20,892 nt of DNA, taken from the IMG/VR virus record IMGVR_UViG_3300042006_000293, positions 1 through 20,892 of that record. One strand, written 5' to 3'. The stretch is from a virus. Below, piece after piece: positions 14,178 through 20,892 of the stretch; position 1 is the first letter of the stretch, and every line of letters begins with the position of its first letter. The translations under genes and the position numbers were made by a program. The notes under the pieces were generated by a model. The model did not search any database, was not told the origin of the DNA, and was given only the letters and a program-made list of their open reading frames with translations.

Positions 14178-14204
14178 GTCTCACAAATTTCTCTTAGAAA
14201 CTAA

Positions 14205-17102
14205 TCAATTATACAAACGAAATGGCAGATCTTCTGCGACGGCTTGCCCTGGAGTGCAGAGCCACTGCCACACTTGTTGTTGTGTTAGGCTTCCCTCGCA
14301 CAATCGCAATAGAGCCTCACCCAAATCCCCGCTTTCAACTACGCTTAACCGGCCACAGGATGCAATTTGTTGTGGCACACTCGGATCTACTCCGGGATGG
14401 CAAAGAGTCACGCAAAAACAATCTCTAAAGCTATGAATTTCGGAGGCCGCTAAAACCTCAACCGCTTTATTGTAATCGACAAGCTTATCTCCCTCTTTCG
14501 ATTTTAGCTCGACCACAACCGAAGGCGAATCGAAGAATTTGACTAGATAGTCGGGCGCGCCAGTTTTTGTCTTGTCATCTAATTTCTCAAACGCTACACC
14601 TAGCTGAACAAGCACCTGTTCGAACGCCACTTCAAACGCATCACCTTTTGCCTCATAATAGTTCTCAATTAGAACCTTGCTATCGCATCTGCTAGCTCGT
14701 TTTAGATGCCTAACAGACATTCGCTTCCGCTGGTCAACTTTCCAATCTCGACAAGCGTCTCGTACCCAATTTGCTTTAGCTTGCGCATTAGGTTTAGATT
14801 TTACAAAAGCTAAAACTCTTGCTGAATTCGCCTCAGGACTGCCAAGCATAAGCAATTGCGGCGTTGTGACTCCATGGTACTTCAAGAGTAACATTTCATG
14901 CCTATACAGCTTTAAAGTACTACCCGTCGCAGATACCCCTGTCATCCAGAGAATGTCGTCCGGCAATCCCTCTTGGACTCTGTATGCTAATCTTCGAATG
15001 TAGCGCGTCAGCTTAGATATAGCTCGCAGCAAAGTATCATCCACTCTTAATTGTGGCGGACGAAGAACTGGCGGCACGCGCTTATCGGCGGCGGACATAG
15101 CTATCCCAGCTAAGCCCTGTAGGACCCAGGATAGGTTTCTGTTCATTTCTTTGACAGCGCCAGCACTCAGAGATTTAACTTCACGCTCAATTGCCCTAAT
15201 CTCAACACCGCTAGTCCATTTCTGGCACAACCATGCCGCATTAGTAGGTACTGGATCAACTTGCCAAATTGATTCCATTAGGTCATCTGCGAGGTGCTGC
15301 GCATCATAAATGGGATCTTTCAACTGATAAGGCAGAAACCGAGTAGGTTTAACTCCATTTCTCGGACGAAACTCAGGGCTGGATAAGCATGCGGAAAAGA
15401 TAAGCATCTCTAGCCTGGACTTGAGATCCGCCGATTCAAGATGCCCAATGAGCTCTGCCAAATAAAGTGATTTCCTAGACAGAAAGTTGATTAAAAACAC
15501 CCCAGTTTCAGGTAGCAAACCACTGAACCCGACCGCTCGCCCCACTGGCGTAGGGCTTAGGTCCCCACCAGATGTTTCAACGACGAAGCCAGCATCAATC
15601 AACCCGGCCAGAGCAACCCCGACTTTACTCGGCCACGTCTTAAATGCAGTTAAGTTGTTATCTTCTTCCCTTAACGCACTGAACGTTGTGCAAACAAGCT
15701 CTTCAAGCTCGGCTCTGTTGTTGCACAACCCTGAAGATATCAGTTGCAGTGAAAGCTGACCGAACCTAGCAGGCACAATTCGCGCTTTGATTTCAGGAAG
15801 CTGCTCTATTGATAGATAACTTGTAGCTAATGCGCGTTGCGGCCCGGTACCAAAATATATTACACGCCCTTCTGCATGTTCAAACCCCATACGCCCGACC
15901 CGCCCGGACATGTTGTGGAACTCTGCGCTATCTATTGCGACATACTGCCTTTGCTGGCCGTCCCAACGTTCCCAATTAGCAAATACTGCTGCCCCTAGAG
16001 GGAAATTCACACCTGCTGCTAAAGTACTTGTAGCAAATACAACATCCAGCTTATTTTCTGACAAGTAGCGTTCCACTACTCCTCGCTCTTCGTCAGTCAA
16101 ATCCGCATTATGACTCGCAACTCGGAGATCCAGTATCTTCGCCAGCATCGTGTTAGCTGAAGTTTCAGGCAAGGTATCAAATTCTAACGACAACTGTCCT
16201 TGCTTACCCTTGTGGTACGAAGCTACAAAAGCCTCGGCAAGATCATAAGTATCTTGCTTTTTCATGCAAAAAACTATGATTGGAAGCGGTGGATTATCGT
16301 GCTTAAGCAGATATGTTAAAGCTGAAATCGTTTCCGCTTTAACTCCAGCAGGCAGTCGCTTGTCCGATTCCATCACATCAGGTTTCGCACTGCTTACTGA
16401 ATAAATCTGATCGCCAATCCAGCATTCATACCGTAAATGTTTCTCACGCTTTTGCTCGAAAATAAGCTGAACCCGCAGCCAGTTCGCTAAGTCCTGGGCG
16501 TCCTTGCTTTTTAAAACTGCTGACAATCCTACAAACTGTTTCCAACCCGCGTTCCGCATAAGTGTTAAAAGGACTTCAACATTCTGCCCGCGGTTTTCGT
16601 CTCCCATCAGCTGAATTTCATCGCACACGACAATCGTATTTTGCATGCTTTTCGGCACCCCAGATGCCGACAGTAGCGCTAAATATTTTTCATATGTAGC
16701 AATTACCAGAGGAGCACTTAGAGGAGCCGCAGAATACTGTCCCGTGGCATCTTCGACGTAGTCCCCCGTGGCAATAACTATGGAAGCACCATCGCTCTCC
16801 AAATATCTGTCCAACAACAACGTTTTGAAGTCTTCAAATTTCTGCTTGGCCAGTGCGCGATGGGTCACCAAATAAACTGTTTTATTCCCAGCGAGCAGTC
16901 CTTCAGCAATAGCCCAGAGCCCAATTTGAGTCTTTCCCGTTGAGGTAGGAGAAACCACCAGCATGCTTTGTCCATGCGCCACGCCAGACTCCAACGCGAG
17001 GTACTGAACATCAGTGAGGGAAATCGCCCCCTCGGATCGGTAGACCAACCCATCGGCCACAGATGCGGACAGACCGTGTTCTACTGGAAAGGTATCCCTC
17101 AT
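14205..17102 (-). CDS. Ski2/Hel308-like DExx-box helicase fused to C-terminal PD-(D/E)XK nuclease
   Basis: 965 residues from ATG 17102, which has AGGAG at 8-9 bases; an in-frame TTG at 17111 abuts that site and is unlikely. SF2 motifs in order: Q-like TDVQYLAL (about 30-37), Walker A SPTSTGKT (51-58), Ia VTHRALAKQ (79-87), DEIQ box (161-164), III GLSAVL (192-197), RVASHNADL (327-335), V ATSTLAAGVNFPLG (357-370), and VI NMSGRVGRMGF (397-407). DEIQ rather than DExH is unusual. A winged-helix/helical region follows. Near the C-terminus KGDAFEVAFEQVL (Glu824 or Glu828), GAPDYLV (Asp851) and VVVELKSK (Glu865, Lys867) form a PD-(D/E)XK nuclease core. The protein would unwind and cut nucleic acid. 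Its composition is more AT-rich than the neighbours, indicating horizontal transfer. A single-protein anti-phage helicase-nuclease is the favoured guess; a DNA repair enzyme is the alternative. Confidence 0.88.
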   Translation of the reverse strand: MRDTFPVEHGLSASVADGLVYRSEGAISLTDVQYLALESGVAHGQSMLVVSPTSTGKTQIGLWAIAEGLLAGNKTVYLVTHRALAKQKFEDFKTLLLDRYLESDGASIVIATGDYVEDATGQYSAAPLSAPLVIATYEKYLALLSASGVPKSMQNTIVVCDEIQLMGDENRGQNVEVLLTLMRNAGWKQFVGLSAVLKSKDAQDLANWLRVQLIFEQKREKHLRYECWIGDQIYSVSSAKPDVMESDKRLPAGVKAETISALTYLLKHDNPPLPIIVFCMKKQDTYDLAEAFVASYHKGKQGQLSLEFDTLPETSANTMLAKILDLRVASHNADLTDEERGVVERYLSENKLDVVFATSTLAAGVNFPLGAAVFANWERWDGQQRQYVAIDSAEFHNMSGRVGRMGFEHAEGRVIYFGTGPQRALATSYLSIEQLPEIKARIVPARFGQLSLQLISSGLCNNRAELEELVCTTFSALREEDNNLTAFKTWPSKVGVALAGLIDAGFVVETSGGDLSPTPVGRAVGFSGLLPETGVFLINFLSRKSLYLAELIGHLESADLKSRLEMLIFSACLSSPEFRPRNGVKPTRFLPYQLKDPIYDAQHLADDLMESIWQVDPVPTNAAWLCQKWTSGVEIRAIEREVKSLSAGAVKEMNRNLSWVLQGLAGIAMSAADKRVPPVLRPPQLRVDDTLLRAISKLTRYIRRLAYRVQEGLPDDILWMTGVSATGSTLKLYRHEMLLLKYHGVTTPQLLMLGSPEANSARVLAFVKSKPNAQAKANWVRDACRDWKVDQRKRMSVRHLKRASRCDSKVLIENYYEAKGDAFEVAFEQVLVQLGVAFEKLDDKTKTGAPDYLVKFFDSPSVVVELKSKEGDKLVDYNKAVEVLAASEIHSFRDCFCVTLCHPGVDPSVPQQIASCGRLSVVESGDLGEALLRLCEGSLTQQQVWQWLCTPGQAVAEDLPFRLYN

Positions 17103-17504
17103 GCCTAGCAACTCCTGTCATGCGTTTGGGTGCAAGCGCCCAGAGCAATCTGGGCGCCGAGTGTCCGAATCCGGCAGAAGCATACGTAGCATTAAATGGC
17201 CATATTGGCCATCCTACTAAGCGTCAGAGCGGCAATCTGGGAAAAACAGGGCGGTAAAATGCATAGCTATATAATCTGTAACTACATAATTTTTAATAGA
17301 ATTACACTGGATCATGTGGTGGATTCGCTTTTCCCGGCCACCACTTTAAATCGCTCCTAGTTTCTCAGAGACCGAATGACTGGTTCTGGCCGATAGCTGC
17401 CTGTGGCGCGTCGCCAGACTGGCCCCTGAGACTCTGGTAATGATAGAACCATCAGCTGAATTCACCTCGACATGACTGTCGCCGGGCTTTTTGTGTGCAA
17501 TCGG
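17103..17504. other. Intergenic region upstream of the helicase-nuclease gene
   Basis: No gene. It contains the helicase 5' leader, a palindrome at 17196-17212, an AT-rich stretch (17260-17305) suited to a promoter, and an inverted pair GTGGTGG/CCACCAC (17316-17322, 17338-17344). A plus-strand hairpin CGACA-TGAC-TGTCG followed by CCGGGCTTTTTG (17467-17493) has a terminator shape without a gene on its upstream side, so it may be the end of a lost gene. Confidence 0.5.
17196..17212. promoter_or_regulatory. Palindromic operator candidate upstream of helicase-nuclease gene
   Basis: ATGGCCA-TAT-TGGCCAT, perfect 7-base arms with a 3-base centre, 94 bases before the ATG at 17102. A dyad of this size is typical for a dimeric HTH repressor. 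The XRE remnant at the gene's other end could once have been the partner. Confidence 0.4.
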
Positions 17505-17720
17505 TTAACCGATGTCCAATTTCTTCAATCGAGCCAGGCCTTGTTTGATATGGCCGGCGTTTTCACCCATGGTCCACAGTGCTCCACGGACATTTCCCCC
17601 CACGTCCTGCGCCCCTTGCTCCTCAACCAGGAGGGTCAACTCCATAATAGCCGCCTGCAGAGCCTCCTGATTTTCGTACAGCCTTTCCAGTACATCCGAC
17701 AGTGAATAATCACCAGGCAT
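17505..17720 (-). CDS. Short helical protein, unknown; paralogue of the 19782-20000 product
   Basis: 71 residues starting MPGDYSLSDVLERLYENQEA. ATG 17720 has AAAGGAG nine bases upstream. Nearly all of it is predicted helix: NQEALQAAIMELTLLVEEQG, then NVRGALWTMGENAGHIKQGL. It aligns without gaps to the product of 19782-20000 over the pattern NQxA-(x)2-A-x-E, G, N-x(3)-AL-x(3)-NA. No membrane segment, no Cys. The family is not recognised by function; small helical proteins of this pattern are frequent around repeats in Pseudomonas accessory DNA. Confidence 0.7.
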   Translation of the reverse strand: MPGDYSLSDVLERLYENQEALQAAIMELTLLVEEQGAQDVGGNVRGALWTMGENAGHIKQGLARLKKLDIG

Positions 17721-17889
17721 GACGTCGACTCCTTTCAATAAAAGCACAAGCATAGTACCGGCTGTGCCCATGTCAGGCAGTAATTGCAGCTTGCTTAGAA
17801 ATTGCTACAAAGCGAAGAAGTCGCAGCGGATTAGCCTGTCTGGCTGGGGCGTTGGGGGAGTGCTACGCCCAATCCATCATTGGAGAAAG

Positions 17890-17997
17890 TGAGGGACTGC
17901 TTTCGGCCAGAAGCAGACGTTCGATCCAAAGCTGCTTTCGAGCAGAAGCAAACGTCGCTAAGCAGCGGCCAGCGAGCCGCTGCAGAAATCGGCCGTC
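17890..17997 (+). repeat. Degenerate intergenic hairpin repeats
   Basis: CTGCTTTCGGCCAGAAGCAG (17898-17917) is echoed by CTGCTTTCGAGCAGAAGCA about 33 bases later, each able to fold on itself. A perfect hairpin GCAGCGG-CCAGCGAG-CCGCTGC (17961-17982) follows, and the block ends in GCAGAAATCGGCC, the core of the dispersed repeat seen at 14040, 18657 and 19700. The rest of the 17721-18128 gap has no gene that I can support. Confidence 0.6.
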
Positions 17998-18128
17998 CTG
18001 CTACCCTCTTTACCTAGTCGGGCCTGCTGTCACCCCTGTCGCGTTACCCTTTGATAGATCTCGCGCTTACTGCGACAAGGAACGCGACATGGCATGTCCA
18101 CCGAATGAGAGAGTGTCAGGATATCGCC

Positions 18129-18488
18129 ATGAAAGTTCGATGCCCTAGCTGTGATTATATCGCAGACAAGCTTCCGCCAAGCCTTAGGTGTCCTAAATGC
18201 GACGATTTTTCCCACAACTGGCTGATTTATGATTGGGAAAGCTTTGCTTCAATGAAGCGTCGACATATTAGATATAACCTGTTCATTATTGGCATAGTTC
18301 TAATTAATTTACTTGTGGCGATCACCTTGAAATCAACAAATGCGTTTCAATGGTTGTTCAGCTTGTTATTTATTCCAGCCATTATCAGTTTGTTTTATTG
18401 TCGAAAGCAGCTTGAAAGTGAATCGGAGTATGAGGGACATAGAGACAAGGCTTTACTTTTCTGGCTTTTCTATTTCGGGGGTATCTAA
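18129..18488 (+). CDS. Small zinc-ribbon membrane protein
   Basis: 119 residues starting MKVRCPSCDYIADKLPPSLR. The first 25 residues have two CxxC knuckles (C5-x2-C8 and C21-x2-C24) that would bind one zinc ion. Two transmembrane segments follow (about 51-68, LFIIGIVLINLLVAITL; about 73-93, FQWLFSLLFIPAIISLFYC), and a third hydrophobic stretch ends the protein (LLFWLFYFGG). The start has CAGGA at seven bases. This zinc-ribbon-plus-membrane layout occurs in many small stress or envelope proteins; no function can be named. Past the stop the same frame runs on to another coding-like segment (see rejected items), so the C-terminus may be shortened. Confidence 0.7.
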   Translation: MKVRCPSCDYIADKLPPSLRCPKCDDFSHNWLIYDWESFASMKRRHIRYNLFIIGIVLINLLVAITLKSTNAFQWLFSLLFIPAIISLFYCRKQLESESEYEGHRDKALLFWLFYFGGI

Positions 18489-18624
18489 AGCGGCTAACAA
18501 GTCGTCAGTGCGATTGCATTCTATCTGGCCGGTGTTGGGCGTGCTCGCCCTGACCACTCTATAGTTCGCGCAATAGGGCCAGTCGTTCATGAACCGTGGC
18601 AGGTGCCTGCCAGCAGTGAATGGC

Positions 18625-18669
18625 CGTAAAGGGTCGTTTTCAGCCGGTCGTGACAGGCAGAAATCGGCC
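18625..18669 (+). repeat. Dispersed intergenic hairpin repeat, copy B, interrupted by a miniature element
   Basis: GGGTCGTTTTCAGCCGGTCG then TGACAGGCAGAAATCGGCC, matching the copies at 14016 and 19672. It is cut at GGCC (18666-18669) by the miniature element, and its other part resumes at 18798 (GGCCAAAAGCAGCCAGTTGC). Confidence 0.75.
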
Positions 18670-18797
18670 CAGAGTGTGTAAAAACGCTTCGCCAAAATTG
18701 AAGTGTGCGCGTCAGCAGATGTGGATTTCGCGTAGAACGCGATTTGCAGTCCGGTTTTGAGTACCTATCGCACTCAAAAACGTTTTTACACAGCCTC
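18670..18797 (+). mobile_element. Miniature inverted-repeat element (MITE), copy 1, 128 bases
   Basis: Ends: CAGAGTGTGTAAAAACG (18670-18686) and, read on the other strand, GAGGCTGTGTAAAAACG; 14 of 17 bases match. It is flanked by GGCC on both sides (18666-18669 and 18798-18801), which fits a 4-base target duplication. It has no open reading frame. The interior matches the inverted copy at 20087-20245, but about 31 bases are missing after GCGCGTC (around 18711). A full-length IS sharing these ends must supply the transposase; none is in the window. Confidence 0.8.
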
Positions 18798-18864
18798 GGC
18801 CAAAAGCAGCCAGTTGCGATCGGCTGCAAACGGTCAGCGACTTGCTGCTTGGCCATGGCAGAGT

Positions 18865-19437
18865 TCAATTACGTGTTGGCGACCTCCGGCCCAGCAAGTT
18901 AGAAAACTCAAATAAAATCCACACCCAAAACGTCAAAGAGAGCAGAAAATACGCAACGCTCCCACCAGTTATCAATAATCGATTTCCCGACATCGTCTTA
19001 AGCACATGATATGAGTAACGTAGATCACTACTTGGCAACACTTGAAACAGCGGGACCAACAAAAGCAGTAGCATGAACCCAACGCTCAAAACCCTTACAA
19101 GATAGCTTTTACTCTCAATAGGTTGTAAAGCATGCATGTGAAGACGAGTCAATGACATCACAATAGCAGCAACCCATGACAAAATAATCGCCATAGAAAA
19201 ACTAACCATTATTACCAATGGATACCTTGAGCCTTCACTAACGCTCCCAATATCCTTGTAACAAACCAAAATCATCTGCTGGACCAGCAACCACCCCCCC
19301 TCAGCCGTATCGGGCACAAGGGCGCTGACCATTACCAGTAAAAGGAGAAGCAACACAATCACCAGTTTTGCCTGCCCTATGCTAAAAACTGGAAAAAAAA
19401 TACTTGTCCTGCTGCGTCCATAGCCGTCATCGGACAT
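18865..19437 (-). CDS. Polytopic membrane protein, unknown function
   Basis: 190 residues starting MSDDGYGRSRTSIFFPVFSI. Four hydrophobic segments are seen: LVIVLLLLLLVMVSALV (about 25-42), VIMVSFSMAIILSWVAAIV (about 75-93), VRVLSVGFMLLLLLVPLF (about 114-132), and a last one near YFLLSLTFWVWILFEF (about 162-178). The N-terminus is polar and likely cytoplasmic, and the protein ends in a basic tail (GRRSPTRN). The start has GAGGTTAGG upstream. There is no catalytic motif. Small four-helix membrane proteins can be immunity proteins or effectors in accessory DNA, but nothing here decides that. Confidence 0.7.
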   Translation of the reverse strand: MSDDGYGRSRTSIFFPVFSIGQAKLVIVLLLLLLVMVSALVPDTAEGGWLLVQQMILVCYKDIGSVSEGSRYPLVIMVSFSMAIILSWVAAIVMSLTRLHMHALQPIESKSYLVRVLSVGFMLLLLLVPLFQVLPSSDLRYSYHVLKTMSGNRLLITGGSVAYFLLSLTFWVWILFEFSNLLGRRSPTRN

Positions 19438-19461
19438 AACCTAACCTCAGTTGATACCTGT

Positions 19462-19538
19462 GTATTTTGATCGAGATATGCTAATGCGAGTTTAGACCAG
19501 AAAATGCCGGTAAATTAGAAACGCTTAGATCAAAATAC
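19462..19538. repeat. 77-base element bounded by 11-base inverted repeats
   Basis: GTATTTTGATC (19462-19472) and GATCAAAATAC (19528-19538) are perfect inverse copies around a 55-base AT-rich centre. The element starts 24 bases upstream of the membrane-protein ATG on the opposite strand, so it could be a regulatory dyad, a structured RNA leader, or a tiny insertion. No direct repeat flanks it clearly. Confidence 0.55.
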
Positions 19539-19671
19539 TATCGCGCATGTCGGGACGAAGACCTACCGCTCGCCAAATTGTAGAGCTAATGGATTGCACT
19601 ATTGCACGTATCGAGAGTTGGCATCGAAAATAAGCGAGCAAACTTACAAGAGCGACTCTACGAATGACCGC

Positions 19672-19740
19672 TTCGGGTCGTTTTCTGCCCCTCGCAACAG
19701 GCAGAAATCGGCCAAAAGTGGTCAGTCACGATTGGTCGCA
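19672..19740 (+). repeat. Dispersed intergenic hairpin repeat, copy C (uninterrupted)
   Basis: CGGGTCGTTTTCTGCC (about 19675-19689) pairs, with two mismatches, with GGCAGAAATCGGCC (19700-19713); AAAAGTGGTCAGTCACGATT follows. This copy shows the intact joint AAATCGGCCAAAAG with a single GGCC, the empty form of the site that carries MITE copy 1. Confidence 0.75.
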
Positions 19741-19781
19741 TGAACTAGACTTTCCAAACCTCTAACTCCAGGACGGATCCC

Positions 19782-20000
19782 ATGCCTGAAAACTCGGACT
19801 CCAACATCGCCACGGCAGATGCTCTGACACTGATCGTGCACAACCAGCATGCTATCCGTGCGGCATTAGATGAGGTCACGAAATGGTTTTCAGAGAATGG
19901 CGTAGAGGAGGCCGCCCTGAACGCAGTCATGGCTTTGGAAACCTTGGACACAAATGCACGAGCGCTAACAGATGCGATCCTGCGACTGCGACGGTCGTAG
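19782..20000 (+). CDS. Short helical protein, unknown; paralogue of the 17505-17720 product
   Basis: 72 residues starting MPENSDSNIATADALTLIVH. ATG 19782 has AGGACGG at 6-7 bases. The core NQHAIRAALDEVTKWFSENG followed by NAVMALETLDTNARALTDAI aligns with the 71-residue product encoded on the minus strand at 17505-17720. Helical throughout, acidic in the middle, without Cys or membrane segments. The 20001-20393 gap downstream holds the second MITE and repeat fragments and no other supported gene. Confidence 0.75.
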   Translation: MPENSDSNIATADALTLIVHNQHAIRAALDEVTKWFSENGVEEAALNAVMALETLDTNARALTDAILRLRRS

Positions 20001-20086
20001 GGAGTTGCCGCAGAATCTATAAAGGAGATGAGATGACTGGCCACCAGCAATTTTTTTTACACCTTCACCGTAGGCAGCAATCGGCC

Positions 20087-20245
20087 GAGGCTGTGTAAAA
20101 ACGTTTTCGAGCGCGACAGGTACTCAAAACCGGACTGGAAATCGCGCTTCTGCGCGAAATTCACATCTGCTGACGTGCCGATACATTTCAGATTTAACGT
20201 AGACGCGCGCACTTCAATTTTGACGAAGCGTTTTTACACACTCTG
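20087..20245 (-). mobile_element. Miniature inverted-repeat element (MITE), copy 2, 159 bases, inverted to copy 1
   Basis: Read on the minus strand it begins CAGAGTGTGTAAAAACG and ends with the GAGGCTGTGTAAAAACG terminus, as copy 1. It is flanked by GGCC (20083-20086 and 20246-20249). Its outer surroundings, AGCAATCGGCC on the left and GGCCATAAGCGGCCA on the right, are the same dispersed repeat as at copy 1, but the element lies the other way round in it. It keeps the roughly 31 bases that copy 1 lost, so it is closer to the parental form. Confidence 0.8.
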
Positions 20246-20393
20246 GGCCATAAGCGGCCACTCACAAAATCGGCTTTCTCACAGCCCCCCTCACCGAGTT
20301 GCGGCGTCCTATGCCGGGTCATGCCCGGGCGGTGGAAGTGTTGATTTTGGCGGGGTCAACTACAGTTGATAGATCATTTGAAAGGAGGTGCGT

Positions 20394-20654
20394 ATGAGCA
20401 TCACCGTCTGCGTCGTATGTGGTGATAGCGCCGAGAAAGCTTTTCCAGTAGGCGGTTTTGATGAGTTTAAATGTCCGAACTGTGGCTACTACTCAGTCGA
20501 TCGGCAGTTGATTGACGAGATGGAGGCAGCAGATCAGGTCTTTGACACCGAGCGTACGCAGCAATATTTGATGATCCACTCTCGGCCGGGCCTAGTGCCT
20601 GCGATTACGCGTGACCAGACTACAAAGCATCAACTAATTGTGGAGAGCACGTGA
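20394..20654 (+). CDS. Small zinc-ribbon protein, unknown function
   Basis: 86 residues starting MSITVCVVCGDSAEKAFPVG. ATG 20394 has a perfect AAAGGAGG at six to seven bases, which decides it over the earlier in-frame start at 20388. C6-x2-C9 and C27-x2-C30 (KCPNCGYYSV) make a zinc ribbon. The rest is helical and acidic (LIDEMEAADQVFDTERTQQY), then polar to the end. No membrane segment. It may be the N-terminal part of a larger protein cut short, since zinc-ribbon heads often precede enzymatic domains, but no frame continues it. Bases 20655-20892 show no further supported gene. Confidence 0.65.
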   Translation: MSITVCVVCGDSAEKAFPVGGFDEFKCPNCGYYSVDRQLIDEMEAADQVFDTERTQQYLMIHSRPGLVPAITRDQTTKHQLIVEST

Positions 20655-20892
20655 ACAAGATGGGGGGCAATGCTGGTGCCCTTTCAGGCAGCGTTAAGAG
20701 CATTAGCTCTAGTTGTCAAAAAGCCCCGCACGGGTACAGCCGTCACGGAGCTTTTATGTGTTGTGAGAGGGGGAAATCCCGTACCAATTTTTGTACCAAT
20801 GACCGCGTTTTGACAGGAGATTCTGAGTTGGCCTAGGTCTTAAGTCCCTGATTTCATTGACCCTGACAACTTAGTAAACACCCTTGAACATG

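Noticed and set aside
18489-18620. Coding-like continuation VVSAIAFYLAGVGRARPDHS after the stop of the zinc-ribbon membrane gene, in the same frame
   Set aside because: Two stop codons separate it from the gene and it has no start of its own. Possibly a truncated C-terminus, but not enough to annotate.
20703-20800. Possible terminator or attachment-like sequence with GTACCAATTTTTGTACCAA
   Set aside because: It is a short tandem of GTACCAA around a T-run, without a tRNA end or integrase nearby. Too little to call an attachment site.
20651-20836. Short frame from GTG 20651, 61 codons
   Set aside because: Low-complexity Ser/Gly/Cys content, no ribosome site, no motif. It overlaps the previous gene only by chance of ATGA/GTGA-type context.
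1-20892. tRNA, rRNA or CRISPR array
   Set aside because: No cloverleaf with a GTTCRA arm, no rRNA sequence and no regular repeat-spacer pattern was seen on reading both strands.

Overview
The window looks like chromosomal accessory DNA of a Pseudomonas, most likely the P. fluorescens group. This is inferred from the GC-rich codon usage of the phage genes, the R-pyocin-like tail and lysis gene order, CTG-N10-CAG LexA boxes, and dispersed hairpin repeats of the kind common in that genus. No database search was possible, so species-level placement is a guess.

Bases 1-7673 are the late part of a contractile-tail (P2/R-pyocin type) prophage or tailocin, all on the + strand: tail tube protein (5' end cut off by the window), tail assembly protein E with a probable frameshift extension E', tape measure, U, X and D baseplate/tail proteins, a GH19 endolysin, an Rz-like inner-membrane spanin with an Rz1-like lipoprotein spanin fully embedded in another frame, and a D12-class DNA adenine methylase. 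Three terminator-like hairpins interrupt this late operon, one of them inside the endolysin coding sequence. The methylase has its own LexA-type box.

Bases 7674-9751 hold an AT-rich spacer with a 29-bp direct repeat, then a two-gene minus-strand unit under a near-perfect LexA box: an uncharacterised protein with a C-terminal zinc ribbon, followed by an SRAP (YedK/HMCES-type) abasic-site DNA-crosslinking protein. Both SOS boxes tie this part of the island to DNA damage.

Bases 9752-14204 are a mosaic: a heavily decayed IS30-family transposase; a small orphan gene; a three-gene operon encoding a trypsin/V8-like serine protease, a 540-residue lipoprotein with one CxxCH haem motif, and an 89-residue cytochrome-c-like small protein; GC-rich hairpin repeats; and the 3' remnant of an XRE-type regulator.

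Bases 14205-17102 (minus strand) encode a large AT-richer protein that fuses a Ski2/Hel308-like superfamily 2 helicase to a C-terminal PD-(D/E)XK nuclease. It is the best candidate for an undescribed single-gene defence system here.

Bases 17103-20892 are gene-poor and repeat-rich. They hold two related short helical proteins, two small zinc-ribbon proteins, one polytopic membrane protein, several copies of a hairpin-forming intergenic repeat, and two copies of a miniature inverted-repeat element. Both copies are inserted at the same GGCC within that repeat, in opposite orientations, each flanked by a GGCC direct repeat. No tRNA, rRNA, CRISPR array or integrase was seen.
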